Shown: piece after piece, positions 31,995 to 41,987 of the stretch | How positions within the stretch are numbered: position 1 is the first letter of the stretch | Layout: each line of letters begins with the position of its first letter | Assembly (NCBI GenBank): GCA_963509715.1 | Contig: CAUPCB010000003.1 | Span: forward strand, 1 to 64,000 | Direction: 5' to 3' | Source: JABCPE02 sp963509715 | GTDB taxonomy: Bacteria > Bacteroidota > Bacteroidia > Flavobacteriales > Weeksellaceae | DNA: 64,000 nt | The notes under the pieces: generated by a model | Seen by the model: the letters and a program-made list of their open reading frames with translations, nothing else | Database searches by the model: none | Told to the model about the DNA's origin: nothing | Translations under genes and position numbers: made by a program

Positions 31995-33998
31995 TTATGA
32001 TTGAGAATCTTTTATTTCATCATTTTCAGAAGGTTTTTCTTCCTCTGGAGTGTTGTCAATCACGGGAACTGGGTTTTCTGCTGGAGCAGAATTTTGTTCC
32101 TCTTTTTTAGAAGTTACAGCAACTTCTGGTTCCCATACTCTCTTTCCAAAGATTTCTTCCAAGTCTTCCTTGAAAATCACTTCTTTTTCAATAAGTTTAT
32201 CCGCTAGAGCCTCTAATTTATCTTTGTTTTCAGTTAAAATTCTGATGGCTCTTTGATATTGATTTTCAATGAGTTTGGATATTTCTTCATCTATGGTCTT
32301 CGCTGTATGCTCTGAATATGGTTTCCCAAAGTTATACTCAGACTGTCCAGAGCTGTCATAGTAAGAAATGTTTCCTATTTTGTCATTCAGACCATATATG
32401 GTAACCATAGCTTGGGCTCTTTTGGTTACTTTTTCCAAGTCAGAAAGCGCTCCAGTAGATATATTATTATATACAACCTGCTCAGCCGCACGCCCTCCTA
32501 GTGTAGCACACATTTCATCTAGCATTTGCTCTGTAGTGGTCAGCTGTCTTTCCTCAGGAAGATACCAAGCCGCACCCAGTGAACGCCCTCTAGGAACGAT
32601 GGTCACTTTTAGTAGTGGATTGGCGTGTTCTGTAAGCCAAGATATCGTTGCGTGTCCTGCTTCATGGATGGCAACCCTTCTTTTTTCAGAAGGTTTTATT
32701 GCTGTATTTTTCTTTTCCAAACCACCGATGATTCTATCTACCGCATCTAGGAAATCTTGTTTAGTAACACTTTCGTGTCTGTTTCTTGCAGCGATAAGAG
32801 CGGCCTCATTACATAAATTTGCAATATCCGCACCACTGAATCCAGGAGTTTGTTTTGCTAAAAATTCTTTATCAACAGATGGGTCAAGTTTAATTTTCTT
32901 TAAATGAACCTCAAAAATTTCTCTTCTTTCGTGGACTTCAGGCAGGTCTACATAAATTTCCCTATCAAATCTTCCTGCTCTAAGGAGAGCCTTGTCCAAG
33001 ATGTCTGCACGGTTGGTAGCCGCCATCACGATGACATTGGTATCCGTTCCGAAACCATCCATCTCTGTAAGTAGTTGGTTAAGAGTATTTTCTCTCTCGT
33101 CGTTAGCTCCGCTGAAATTACTTTTACTTCTCGCTCTACCAATGGCATCAATTTCATCAATAAATATAATCGCAGGAGATTTTGCTTTTGCTTGGGCGAA
33201 TAAGTCACGCACACGCGAAGCTCCCACACCCACGAACATTTCTACAAAATCAGACCCAGAAAGTGAGAAGAAAGGCACTTTTGCTTCTCCTGCCACAGCT
33301 TTTGCTAGGAGGGTTTTTCCTGTTCCTGGAGGCCCTACAAGCAATACTCCTTTCGGAATTTTACCACCTAATTTAGTGTATTTTTCAGCGTTTTTTAGGA
33401 AATCTACAACTTCCTGTACTTCTTCTTTTGCTCCTTCGAGACCTGCCACATCTTTAAAGGTGATGGCAGCATCTTTTTCGCTAACTAATTTGGCTTTAGA
33501 ACGCCCAATGTTAAACATACCGCTGCTGCTTCCACCGCCGCCGCCCATTCTTCTGAAAAGGAAGTAGTAGAGCAGGGCAGAAAAACCAATCCACATAGCC
33601 ATGGAGATGAATGTACTCTTCATAGCGGAACCAGAATCTCCGAAATTGATTACTGTTTTTATCTCAGAATTGGTCTTTTTGATTTCATGAAATCTTTCCT
33701 GAAGGTATTTCAGATCTCCATATGATAATTCCAAATCTGGATTTGCTCCTTGTGAAAAAGGAAGCATTATATCTTTTTGGTCTTCAGTTTTTTTTCTTGC
33801 TTCTGAAGTTAAGAATATATCAGCTTTGTGTGTGTCTCGGTATACTTTTATCTCTTTTATCTTTCCTTGCTGCATTAGGCCGAAAAATGTATCCTCATCT
33901 ATCGATTTGACCGTAGAAGATGAGCTAAGCATGGGATAAAAGAGCATTCCCAATGCAATGAGAATGACTACATAGAACCAATTAAATCCTTTGTTCAT
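31995..33998 (-). CDS. ftsH: ATP-dependent zinc metalloprotease FtsH
   Basis: A 667-residue membrane AAA+ protease. Two membrane helices (about 6-24 and 130-148) flank a periplasmic domain. A Gly-rich linker precedes the AAA domain: Walker A GPPGTGKT at 222-229 and Walker B IIFIDEID. The zinc site HEAGH is at 445-449. The acidic C-terminal tail (TPEEEKPSENDEIKD) is variable. It degrades membrane and short-lived proteins. It starts 13 bases after rsfS. Confidence 0.97.
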   Translation of the reverse strand: MNKGFNWFYVVILIALGMLFYPMLSSSSTVKSIDEDTFFGLMQQGKIKEIKVYRDTHKADIFLTSEARKKTEDQKDIMLPFSQGANPDLELSYGDLKYLQERFHEIKKTNSEIKTVINFGDSGSAMKSTFISMAMWIGFSALLYYFLFRRMGGGGGSSSGMFNIGRSKAKLVSEKDAAITFKDVAGLEGAKEEVQEVVDFLKNAEKYTKLGGKIPKGVLLVGPPGTGKTLLAKAVAGEAKVPFFSLSGSDFVEMFVGVGASRVRDLFAQAKAKSPAIIFIDEIDAIGRARSKSNFSGANDERENTLNQLLTEMDGFGTDTNVIVMAATNRADILDKALLRAGRFDREIYVDLPEVHERREIFEVHLKKIKLDPSVDKEFLAKQTPGFSGADIANLCNEAALIAARNRHESVTKQDFLDAVDRIIGGLEKKNTAIKPSEKRRVAIHEAGHATISWLTEHANPLLKVTIVPRGRSLGAAWYLPEERQLTTTEQMLDEMCATLGGRAAEQVVYNNISTGALSDLEKVTKRAQAMVTIYGLNDKIGNISYYDSSGQSEYNFGKPYSEHTAKTIDEEISKLIENQYQRAIRILTENKDKLEALADKLIEKEVIFKEDLEEIFGKRVWEPEVAVTSKKEEQNSAPAENPVPVIDNTPEEEKPSENDEIKDSQS

Positions 33999-34011
33999 AC
34001 ATATATTTTTC

Positions 34012-34392
34012 TTAGTTAAATAAATTGTCTTGATTTTCTATCACAGTGACTTTGGCATCACTCCAAAGGTCTTCTATGTCATAGTATTCGCGGATATGTT
34101 TCTGGAAAACATGCACCACCACAGAGATGTAATCTACTAAAACCCAAAGCGCATTTTCTTCGCCCTCGGTATGCCATGGGCGTTCTTTGAGCTCATTTCT
34201 TACTCTTCTCTCTATATTTCCTGCAATAGCATTTACCTGCGTGTTTGAATTTGCGCTACAGATGATGAAATAGTCTGCAGCCGCATTTTCTATGTTGGTA
34301 AGATCCAAAATTCTAATATCCTCCCCCTTGGTGTCTTGGATACTGTCTATGATGGTATTTATTAGAAGTTGCTTTTCTGATTTTATACTCAT
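34012..34392 (-). CDS. rsfS: ribosome silencing factor RsfS
   Basis: A 126-residue Iojap/RsfS family protein that binds L14 on the 50S subunit and blocks subunit joining under starvation. Conserved segments are ADYFIICSANSNTQVNAI, EGEENALWVLVDYISVVVH and REYYDIEDLW. The length is standard. It is the first gene of the rsfS-ftsH operon and diverges from birA. Confidence 0.95.
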   Translation of the reverse strand: MSIKSEKQLLINTIIDSIQDTKGEDIRILDLTNIENAAADYFIICSANSNTQVNAIAGNIERRVRNELKERPWHTEGEENALWVLVDYISVVVHVFQKHIREYYDIEDLWSDAKVTVIENQDNLFN

Positions 34393-34415
34393 TTAGATAT
34401 ATATTGTATTAGTTG

Positions 34416-34444
34416 CAAATTTATTCTTTTTTACTTTAAATCAA
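34416..34444 (-). promoter_or_regulatory. promoter of rsfS-ftsH
   Basis: On the minus strand TTG (34442-34444), 18-nt spacing, TAAATTTG (34416-34423), 24 nt before the rsfS start. This fits the phylum consensus. Confidence 0.65.
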
Positions 34445-34482
34445 AGAAATATTTTTATATTTATCCGTCATAAATTTATGAA

Positions 34483-35202
34483 ATGGATACATTATTTTAT
34501 ATTCAGCAGTGCTCATCTACTAATGATGAGATTATCAACTTGCTAAAAAGCCATGATGGCATCAGGGAACTGACGTTCTACACCTTTGACCAAACTAAAG
34601 GAAGAGGGCAGTATGGTAACACTTGGGATACGGCACCGAACCAAAATTTGGCTTTTTCTATGGCTTTGCTGCAAAAAGATGTTTCGCAGTTGGATAACTT
34701 ATTCAATTTCCATACCGCAAACATTTTACGCGATTTTATTGCCAAAAAGACAGAAACAAAAGTAGAAGTCAAGTGGCCTAATGATATCATCATCCATCAC
34801 AAAAAGGTGTCAGGGATGCTCATCGAGAAAAAGAAGATAGGGAATAATGTATATTTTATAGTCGGTATAGGGCTGAATCTTTTACAGCGAAATTTCCAAA
34901 ATCTCCCTAAAGCAGGCTCTATTCTTACCCAAACGAAAAAGGAATTTGACCTAGAAAACTGGACAAAAGAAATGCACGCATTTTTTTTAGAAAAAGTTTT
35001 TGAGCCCGTTTCTTCGGAAGAAATATTAGACCAATATCATCATTTTTTATTTAAAAAAGATGAAGTTTCTGTTTTTGAAATCGGCAAAATAAGACAAAAT
35101 GGCATAATCAAGAAAGTAGATGAACAAGGTTATCTATGGATAGACCTTGAAAACGAAGGTCTGAAAAGGTTTTATCATAAAGAAATAAAACTGCTGTACT
35201 AA
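34483..35202 (+). CDS. birA: biotin-[acetyl-CoA-carboxylase] ligase (no regulatory domain)
   Basis: A 239-residue biotin protein ligase. Motifs are GRGQYGNTWDTAPNQNLAFS (biotin/AMP loop), VKWPNDIIIHHKKVSGMLIE and VGIGLNL. There is no N-terminal helix-turn-helix, so it is a monofunctional ligase and not a repressor. It attaches biotin to carboxylase carrier proteins. Its stop codon abuts the minus-strand permease gene without a visible terminator. Confidence 0.94.
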   Translation: MDTLFYIQQCSSTNDEIINLLKSHDGIRELTFYTFDQTKGRGQYGNTWDTAPNQNLAFSMALLQKDVSQLDNLFNFHTANILRDFIAKKTETKVEVKWPNDIIIHHKKVSGMLIEKKKIGNNVYFIVGIGLNLLQRNFQNLPKAGSILTQTKKEFDLENWTKEMHAFFLEKVFEPVSSEEILDQYHHFLFKKDEVSVFEIGKIRQNGIIKKVDEQGYLWIDLENEGLKRFYHKEIKLLY

Positions 35203-36297
35203 TTATTCATTTGCTCTTTTTCTATACAAATGTATAGCCACAGCTCCGAAAATGATGTTTGGAATCCACATGGCAAGGAGCGGCGGAAGGCTTTGGTTGG
35301 AAGAGAGAACTTTCAGCACCTCAAAAGAGAAAATGAATGTGAAAGCCAATGAGATACCCACAGCCAGATTCTGTCCAATTCCTCCTCTTCGTTTCTGTGA
35401 AGAAAGTGATAATGCCAAAATAGACAAGATGAAAATAGACACAGGCATAGAAGTGCGCTGGTGGAGTTCGTTTAGGTAGGTGTTTAGGTTGCTGTTGCCT
35501 TTTATTTTTTCTCTCTCGATGAATTTTATAAGATTAGGTGTGTTTTTATTCTCGGCTTCTAGGTCATTTGGGAAGAGCTCTTCTGGCGAGAGCCCGAAAC
35601 TTTGGGTCTTTTCGTTACCGCTGTTTAGGATTTCTGTATCATCAGGATTGATGGTTTTTTCCAGATAATTACTTAGGCGAAAGAGTTTGTCTTTCTTGTC
35701 CCAAGCCACATCTGTAGCGATGAGCTGATAGACCATTTTCCCTTTTTTGTCAAATTTTTGATACTTGTAGCCAGAGCCTCTTTGGTTAAGCTGGTGGTAG
35801 CTGTTGATAAAAACATATTCCGTCTGCGAAAGCTGTGCAGAGATGGTTGTGATGTCTATGTATTTGTTCCTATTACTGCTATTATAGGTGTAAATGATGA
35901 GTTCGTTTTTCTTTCCATTCGCCCAAGGAAGAATAAAATGATTGGTAGCAAGGGTAAGGAGCATCAGAAAAATTCCTACATAAAAATACGGGCGCGAAAA
36001 TCTATGAAAACTAGCGCCACTACTGAGAACGGCTACGATTTCAGTATTGTTAGCCATCTGCGAAGTGAAGAAAATAATGGAAACGAAAACCAAAATAGAC
36101 ATAAAGGTAATCACCAAATAGACCACCCAAAACGGATAAAAATGAATTAGGAAATACCCCACAGTGAAGCCGTTTCCTTCTATTCTAGGAGCTTTGGACT
36201 GCACATCTATGATTACCACAATGATGGATAACAGCGCCAGCATAAAGCCCAGCGTTCCCAAATATTTTTTAATAATATAGCGGTCTATGATTTTCAT
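35203..36297 (-). CDS. LptF/LptG family permease
   Basis: About 364 residues, YjgP/YjgQ family, the inner-membrane part of the LPS export ABC transporter. Membrane helices lie at about 9-30, 50-75, 95-115 and three near the C-terminus, with a large periplasmic region between. Segments ILSIIVVIIDV and SIFILSILALSLSSQKRRGG are typical. A six-codon upstream extension exists, but a TAAATTTG -7 element (36313-36320) falls just before and inside it, so I start at MKIIDRY. LptF and LptG cannot be told apart by eye. Confidence 0.9.
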   Translation of the reverse strand: MKIIDRYIIKKYLGTLGFMLALLSIIVVIIDVQSKAPRIEGNGFTVGYFLIHFYPFWVVYLVITFMSILVFVSIIFFTSQMANNTEIVAVLSSGASFHRFSRPYFYVGIFLMLLTLATNHFILPWANGKKNELIIYTYNSSNRNKYIDITTISAQLSQTEYVFINSYHQLNQRGSGYKYQKFDKKGKMVYQLIATDVAWDKKDKLFRLSNYLEKTINPDDTEILNSGNEKTQSFGLSPEELFPNDLEAENKNTPNLIKFIEREKIKGNSNLNTYLNELHQRTSMPVSIFILSILALSLSSQKRRGGIGQNLAVGISLAFTFIFSFEVLKVLSSNQSLPPLLAMWIPNIIFGAVAIHLYRKRANE

Positions 36298-36312
36298 ATT
36301 ACAAAATATTCG

Positions 36313-36320
36313 CAAATTTA
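36313..36320 (-). promoter_or_regulatory. -7 element of the LptF/LptG-type gene
   Basis: TAAATTTG on the minus strand, 15 nt before the chosen start codon (36297). It argues against the longer ORF start at 36315. No clear -33. Confidence 0.5.
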
Positions 36321-36380
36321 GTTTTTTTGCTTTGTTAAAAAGAAAAAATAAATCATCTTTCTCAAAAATATAAATAAAAA

Positions 36381-36407
36381 TCCCTCCAAAGCTAAACTTT
36401 GAAGGGA
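36381..36407 (-). terminator. terminator of the RND efflux operon
   Basis: An 11-position stem with one mismatch (TCCCTCCAAAG with CTTTGAAGGGA) around a 5-nt loop, with T-rich sequence following on the minus strand. It lies 19 bases after the stop of the RND gene. Confidence 0.7.
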
Positions 36408-36426
36408 AAAATGAAAAAAATATTAA

Positions 36427-39400
36427 TTATTGTTTTGAAGCAAATTCATCTTTGAAATTGGCATTTGCCTCATAGTCTGCGACCATTTCTTTGGCGTAAT
36501 CTGTTTTTTCTCCTTTGCTAAACCTTCTTTCAAGGCTGTCAAAGATAGAATACACCACAGGAATCACTATCAGTGTAAGGAATAGTGAGGACATCAGACC
36601 TCCGATGATTACGATCGCTACACCTCGGTTCATGTCTGCACCGTCTCCAGATGCTATCGCAATAGGTATCATCCCTGCTACCATGGCAATGGTGGTCATC
36701 AAGATAGGACGAAGACGAGCTTGGTTGGCTGCTACCAGAGCATCAAAAGTGCTGTCTCCTACTGCTTTCCTATTGTTTGCGAAATCCACAAGCATGATGG
36801 CGTTTTTCGCAACGAGACCGATGAGCATGATAATCCCCAAGATAGTGAAGACATTCAGCGTCTGGTTCGTGAGTGCCATGAGGAGTAATGCCCCAATGAA
36901 CGAAAGTGGAACAGAGAAAATCACGATGAACGGCGTAGCAAAGCTGTCATATAGTGCTACCATTACTAAGTACATCAGCACAATAGCAGCCAACAAAGCA
37001 AGTCCTAATGTACCGAAACCTTCCTGCTGGTTTTCCATGTTTCCTCCCCATCTGTATTCTACCCCTGCTTTTCTTTCTAGTTTAGAAAACTGCTCCTGCC
37101 ATTCAGTTGTGATGGTACCTGTTGGTCGTCCAATTGCTTTTGCTTGTACGGATACAGAAGGTGTTTTGTCCCTTCTCTCTAATAGTGAAGGTCCAGAACC
37201 ATAGCTGATGTCTGCAAACTGCTCCAAACGAACTACTTGTCCAGTAGCGCTTACGAATTTCAGGTTTTTAACATCATCGATGGAAGATCTTCCGATTTCG
37301 TCATATCTGATGTTGATATCATATTCATATTCTCCAGCACGATATTTAGAATCTGTGTTTCCAGAGAAGGCGATCTGCATCGTTTTTCCTACGGAAGCAA
37401 TGTTCAGCCCGAGAGAAGTCATTTTTTCTCTATCTACTTTTACATTGATTTCTGGGTTACCATCTTCGGAGGAAAGTTTTACTTCGGAAGCTCCTGGGAT
37501 TTTTTCCAGTTGTTTCGCTGCTTGTTTTGCAAATTCCAAGGCATCTTTCAGGTCAGTTGCTGTTACAGTTAGGTTAATAGGCGACTGCTCTGCTCCGATG
37601 AGTCCCATCTGAACGATTTTTATTTTCGCTCCGATGATTTTTTTCTCCAATTCTCTTTTTAGTTTAGCTGAATAAATATCCGAACTTTCTTTGACACTGC
37701 CATCTTTTTTCAAGAAAACTTGGATTTGGGATTTGTATTTCGTTCCAGAAGTGGAAGCCATCCCGTCATCTGCCTTTCCTACTGTGGTGATGATTTTTTC
37801 TACATCAGGAATCCCGCTGATGTACTGCTCCGCCTGCTGAGTGAGTTTGTTGGTTTTCTCGATAGAGGCATCTTTTTCTAATTCAAACTGAACCAAAAAC
37901 TCGCCTTTGTCACTTTTCGGGAAGAAATCCACTCCGATGTAGCCCATAGAGAACAAACCAATGGTAGAAACCAAGAACAGAACTAAAGTAACTCCCAGTG
38001 TGATTAACTTTGTTTTTACTGATTGCAATGCCCATTTTAGCAAATTACCAATGCTTTGGGTAAAGTTATTCAACATGTTTTCAAAACCGAAAATCATTTT
38101 TCCAAAGAAAGAATTTTCGTTGATATGTTCCAGCTTTCCTACTCTAGAAAACAGCCAAGGCACGATAGTAAAGGATACCAATAGGGAGAGCATTGTAGAA
38201 ATCATTACCGTAACGCAGAACTGCACCAAGATATCCGCTACAAGTCCCGTAGCCATAGCAATCGGAAGGAATACCACCACGATAACCAAAGTAATCGCCG
38301 TAACGGTAAATCCAATCTCGGAAGCTCCATCATAAGCCGCACGAACTTTGTTTTTACCCATCTCCATATGGCGGTGAATGTTTTCAATAACCACGATGGC
38401 GTCATCCACCAAGATACCAACCACCAGCGAAAGCCCAAGCAAGGACATCAGGTTTAGCGTGTATCCCATGAAATACAATCCGATGAAAGTAGCAATCAAT
38501 GAAAGAGGAATCGCTACCATTGTAATTACTGCGTTTCTCAAACTATGTAAGAAGAACAGCATGATGAACCCTACTAAAGCGATAGCTAAGAACAAGTCAA
38601 AAATCACATTATTCGCAGCGTTCAGCGTGTAATCTGTGGTGTCATTCGCTATTTCTAATTTTATTCCTTGTTTTTCGTAGTCTTTTTCTACGGTTTTTAT
38701 AGTATTTTTTATCGCTTCACTCACCTCCACGGCATTGGCATCAGACTGCTTGGTAACCTGTAATAAGATGGTGTTTTTTTGGTTAATTCTCGCGATTTTT
38801 TCTACATCTTTCTCGCCATCCTGTATATCTGCGATATCTCCGAGGCGGATCATCATTCCAGAAGGCGTAGTGATAGGCAGCCTTCTCATTTCTTCTACAG
38901 AACCTATTTTACCCATTAGACGGATGATGGTCTGTTTTTCTCTCGTTTTGGCGTTTCCTGTTGGGAAGTCCAAGTTGGATGCTGCGATAACCTGCTGAAC
39001 CTGAGCGATAGATAGTCCGTAACCTTCTAATTTTTCAGGGTGAATGTTCACTTGGATTTCTTTTTCCTGACCACCTACCATGGTCACCTGCGCAACTCCT
39101 TTTACACGAGAAAAAATAGGCTGGATTTTTTTGTCCAAAAGGTCATAAAGTTCTTTTTCAGACATTTTGGAAGTTACCGAAAGTTTCATAATCGGCACAT
39201 CATCCAGTGAGAATTTATTCAAAGATGGTGTTTTGGCATCATCTGGCAGCTGGCTGACGATGGCGTTTATTTTTCTTTGGGCATCGGTCATTAGGTAGTT
39301 TACATCTGCTCCTGTATTTAGGGTAATGACCACCAGAGACAAACTCTCAAAGGATTTAGCTTCTATTTTTTTAACATTTTCCATAGAAGATACCGCATTC

Positions 39401-39603
39401 TCTATTTTTTTGGTCACGGTATTTTCCACCTCGGAAGGCGAGGCACCAGGGTAAACTGTCTGCACAGTGATGGTATTGGTCTCCATTTTTGGGATAAGCT
39501 CATAGCCAAGAAGGCTATAAGAGAAAATCCCTCCCAAGGTAAGGATAATAAAGAGAACGAGGATGATACTCGGACGCTTTATGGATATTTCTGGTAAATT
39601 CAT
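36427..39603 (-). CDS. RND efflux permease (AcrB/HAE1-like)
   Basis: A 1058-residue inner-membrane proton-driven pump with 12 membrane segments in two halves, each with a large periplasmic loop. An N-terminal amphipathic start (MNLPEISIKRPSIILVLF) is followed by the first helix, VYPGASPSEVENTVTKKIE, and GILVDDAIVVIENIHRHMEM with the Asp pair in TM4. SVPLSFIGALLLMAL and GLVAKNAIMLVDFANN belong to the second half. The sequence fits drug rather than heavy-metal pumps, but specificity is unproven. It ends the tetR-tolC-mfp-RND operon. Confidence 0.94.
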   Translation of the reverse strand: MNLPEISIKRPSIILVLFIILTLGGIFSYSLLGYELIPKMETNTITVQTVYPGASPSEVENTVTKKIENAVSSMENVKKIEAKSFESLSLVVITLNTGADVNYLMTDAQRKINAIVSQLPDDAKTPSLNKFSLDDVPIMKLSVTSKMSEKELYDLLDKKIQPIFSRVKGVAQVTMVGGQEKEIQVNIHPEKLEGYGLSIAQVQQVIAASNLDFPTGNAKTREKQTIIRLMGKIGSVEEMRRLPITTPSGMMIRLGDIADIQDGEKDVEKIARINQKNTILLQVTKQSDANAVEVSEAIKNTIKTVEKDYEKQGIKLEIANDTTDYTLNAANNVIFDLFLAIALVGFIMLFFLHSLRNAVITMVAIPLSLIATFIGLYFMGYTLNLMSLLGLSLVVGILVDDAIVVIENIHRHMEMGKNKVRAAYDGASEIGFTVTAITLVIVVVFLPIAMATGLVADILVQFCVTVMISTMLSLLVSFTIVPWLFSRVGKLEHINENSFFGKMIFGFENMLNNFTQSIGNLLKWALQSVKTKLITLGVTLVLFLVSTIGLFSMGYIGVDFFPKSDKGEFLVQFELEKDASIEKTNKLTQQAEQYISGIPDVEKIITTVGKADDGMASTSGTKYKSQIQVFLKKDGSVKESSDIYSAKLKRELEKKIIGAKIKIVQMGLIGAEQSPINLTVTATDLKDALEFAKQAAKQLEKIPGASEVKLSSEDGNPEINVKVDREKMTSLGLNIASVGKTMQIAFSGNTDSKYRAGEYEYDINIRYDEIGRSSIDDVKNLKFVSATGQVVRLEQFADISYGSGPSLLERRDKTPSVSVQAKAIGRPTGTITTEWQEQFSKLERKAGVEYRWGGNMENQQEGFGTLGLALLAAIVLMYLVMVALYDSFATPFIVIFSVPLSFIGALLLMALTNQTLNVFTILGIIMLIGLVAKNAIMLVDFANNRKAVGDSTFDALVAANQARLRPILMTTIAMVAGMIPIAIASGDGADMNRGVAIVIIGGLMSSLFLTLIVIPVVYSIFDSLERRFSKGEKTDYAKEMVADYEANANFKDEFASKQ

Positions 39604-39614
39604 AATTTTCTAAT

Positions 39615-40673
39615 TTATTTGATGATTTCTACTGGAGTCAGGTCAGAAAGATTCACTTGTCCAGTGGTTACTACTTGGTCGCCTTTTGATAATCCAGAAA
39701 GCACTTCTATATAATCTCCGAAGTTTCTTCCTGAGGTGATGGTTTTTAGCTCTGCTTTTCCGTTTTTAATGACATAGACTTGGTTAGAGCTTACACTTCC
39801 CACAAAGGCTGTTCTCGGCACTGTCAAAATCTGGCTGCTTTCTTTCTCTCCGAAATATGCCGTTCCGTACATTCCCGCTTTTAGGGTGTTATTGGTATTG
39901 TTTTTAATTTCCACTTCTACTGGGAAATTTAGGCTGGCATCGGCCTTTGGAGCAACGAAGGTCACCACACCAGAATATTTTTCATCTGGATAAACCGAAG
40001 AAGAAACCTCCACAGTCTGTCCTACTCTCACAGAGCCGATGTGTTTTTCATCTACTTTTACTTCTAATTTAAGTGAGCCGATGTTTACGATTTCAAATAA
40101 AGCCTGCCCTGGCGCCACAAAAGAACCTGGCTCTATATTTTTCTTGTTAATAATTCCTGAAAACGAAGCTCTTACATTCACATCAGAAGCGCTAAGCTGT
40201 GCGCTTTGAAGGCTGTTTTTAGCAGTTTGCGCTTGGAGGCGAACTTGGTCTAGCTGCTGCTTGGTCACACCTCCTGAAGCGTAAGCACTTTCGAAACGCT
40301 TTACTTCGGCTAGGGCGTTGTTATAGACTGCCTGTGCATTTTGTACATTTACATTCTGCTGTTCGCCTTTGATGATGGCAAGAACCTGCCCAGCGCCTAC
40401 ACGGCTTCCCTCATTTACTAAAACACGAATTACACGCCCTTGAGTTTCAGCAGAAAGAGCGACTTCCTGCTTTGCTTGGAAGGTTCCGTTGGCTTCGTAT
40501 TGAGTATTCACGCTTCTGAAATCTACGATGTCCGCTCTTACGGCTACATTGGCGTTTTTCTCCGCTACGATGGCTGTCGCCTGCTCACTTTTTTCTTTAT
40601 TTTTATTTAAAACGAAGACAATTCCTGCGATAGAAGCTCCGATTAAAGCGATTGTTATGATTGTTTTTTTCAT
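39615..40673 (-). CDS. RND efflux periplasmic adaptor (HlyD/AcrA family)
   Basis: A 352-residue membrane fusion protein. An N-terminal signal/anchor (MKKTIITIALIGASIAGIVFVL) precedes the split lipoyl domain (LVNEGSRVGAGQVLAIIKG; ASFSGIINKKNIEPGSFVAPGQ), a short coiled-coil hairpin (about 105-155), and a beta-barrel domain (VGQTVEVSSSVYPDEKYSG). It bridges the RND permease and TolC. It is 11 bases upstream of the permease. Confidence 0.93.
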   Translation of the reverse strand: MKKTIITIALIGASIAGIVFVLNKNKEKSEQATAIVAEKNANVAVRADIVDFRSVNTQYEANGTFQAKQEVALSAETQGRVIRVLVNEGSRVGAGQVLAIIKGEQQNVNVQNAQAVYNNALAEVKRFESAYASGGVTKQQLDQVRLQAQTAKNSLQSAQLSASDVNVRASFSGIINKKNIEPGSFVAPGQALFEIVNIGSLKLEVKVDEKHIGSVRVGQTVEVSSSVYPDEKYSGVVTFVAPKADASLNFPVEVEIKNNTNNTLKAGMYGTAYFGEKESSQILTVPRTAFVGSVSSNQVYVIKNGKAELKTITSGRNFGDYIEVLSGLSKGDQVVTTGQVNLSDLTPVEIIK

Positions 40674-40685
40674 TTTTATTTAAAT

Positions 40686-41987
40686 TTATTTTGTTAATGT
40701 ATTTAGTTCTCCTCTTGATTTTATTAGTTTTATTTCAGCTATTTTGTATTCCAGCAGAGCATTGGTATAGTTATTTTGTGCATCTGCGTAGGCTTTTTCT
40801 GCATCCAATAAATCGGTAAGCGTAGAAAGCCCGTATTTATAGTTGTTCTGTGTGTTTTCCAAAACGCTCTTCGCTAAATTCACATTTTCTTTTTGAGTGT
40901 TGATGGTAATTAAACTATTGTTAATCTGAGTTTTAGCGTTTTCTATATCTAGGCTGATTGCCAGTTCTGCTTCTCTTTTTTCCACTTCAGCTTTTCTGAT
41001 GTTTACATCGGCTTGGCGAAGTTTGGTTCTTGTAGAAAACCCATTGAAAACAGGGATGTTTAGACTTAGCCCAATGCTCGCTGCACTGTAGTAGAATGTG
41101 CGTTCATCTTTACTAAACCAAGGGAATTTTTGCCCTACACCAGTGTAGCCAAAGTTTCCTGAAAGCGCCAGAGTAGGATAGTATTCCGCTTTTTTAGCTT
41201 TTCTGTCCAGCTCTAAGAGTTCCAGTTGTTTATTGATAACTTTGATTTCTGTTCTGTTCTCCACACTTGCTTCATTTCCTAGAAGGGCAGGCGTAGCATC
41301 AAAGGTGTCCTCTGGCATCACGATGGCTTTATTGATGTCCATTCCTATCATGAATTTCAGGGAATGTTCTTGCAGTTGTAGCACTTCTAAAATCTGCTGT
41401 TTAGAGGCTTTTAGGTTGTTCACTGTTACATTGGTTCTATCCAAATCTATTTTTTTAGCCAGACCACTTTTGTACAGTCCTTCTATGATGTCTCTGGTTT
41501 TAGTGGTGCTGTTTAGGTTCGTCTCCACAGTTTTCAGCTTTTGCTGTGTTTGATAAACTTGATAGTAAGCCGTAGCTACTTTTTCTATCAGGTTTTCATT
41601 GGTAAGTTGCTGATTGATAGCATAAAATTCACGAGTGGTTTTGGCTGCTTTCAGACCGATGAAAACACTTTGGTTGAACAACTGCTGAGTAACGGAAATT
41701 CCCGCTGAAGTCTGCCATGGGTTACCTATTTTTACTTGATTTCCCATAAAGCTCAACTGTTGCAGAATAGGGTTGTATGTGAGACTTCCTGTGACATTCA
41801 CCTGTGGAAGTGTAGCTGCGCGCACTTGCTCTATCTGGTACTCTGCGTTTTCGTATTCTAATTTGGCTTTTACAGCCTCTGCTTTATGCTCTATGGCATA
41901 ATTAACCGCTTTGCTGAGCGTCAGCTCTTCCTGTGCTTTTGGGAAGAAGCTCAGCAGAGCCAAAGCTATTGATAAACTATATTTCAT
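40686..41987 (-). CDS. TolC family outer membrane efflux protein
   Basis: A 433-residue protein with a signal peptide (MKYSLSIALALLSFFPKAQ) and two OEP repeats of long helices. Typical repeat starts are LTLSKAVNYAIEHKAEAVKA and EVENRTEIKV-like segments; the second half includes GLSTLTDLLDAEKAYADAQN. It forms the outer-membrane tunnel of the pump. Its start overlaps the end of the tetR gene by 11 bases, so translation may be coupled. Confidence 0.93.
   Translation of the reverse strand: MKYSLSIALALLSFFPKAQEELTLSKAVNYAIEHKAEAVKAKLEYENAEYQIEQVRAATLPQVNVTGSLTYNPILQQLSFMGNQVKIGNPWQTSAGISVTQQLFNQSVFIGLKAAKTTREFYAINQQLTNENLIEKVATAYYQVYQTQQKLKTVETNLNSTTKTRDIIEGLYKSGLAKKIDLDRTNVTVNNLKASKQQILEVLQLQEHSLKFMIGMDINKAIVMPEDTFDATPALLGNEASVENRTEIKVINKQLELLELDRKAKKAEYYPTLALSGNFGYTGVGQKFPWFSKDERTFYYSAASIGLSLNIPVFNGFSTRTKLRQADVNIRKAEVEKREAELAISLDIENAKTQINNSLITINTQKENVNLAKSVLENTQNNYKYGLSTLTDLLDAEKAYADAQNNYTNALLEYKIAEIKLIKSRGELNTLTK

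Noticed and set aside
32368..32907. 179-codon plus-strand frame opposite ftsH
   Set aside because: Entirely within the conserved FtsH protease domain on the other strand; shadow frame.
36515..37204. 229-codon plus-strand frame opposite the RND permease (also 37208-37612 and 37961-38335)
   Set aside because: The whole region is covered by the intact permease; the frames have no motifs or initiation signals and are shadow frames.
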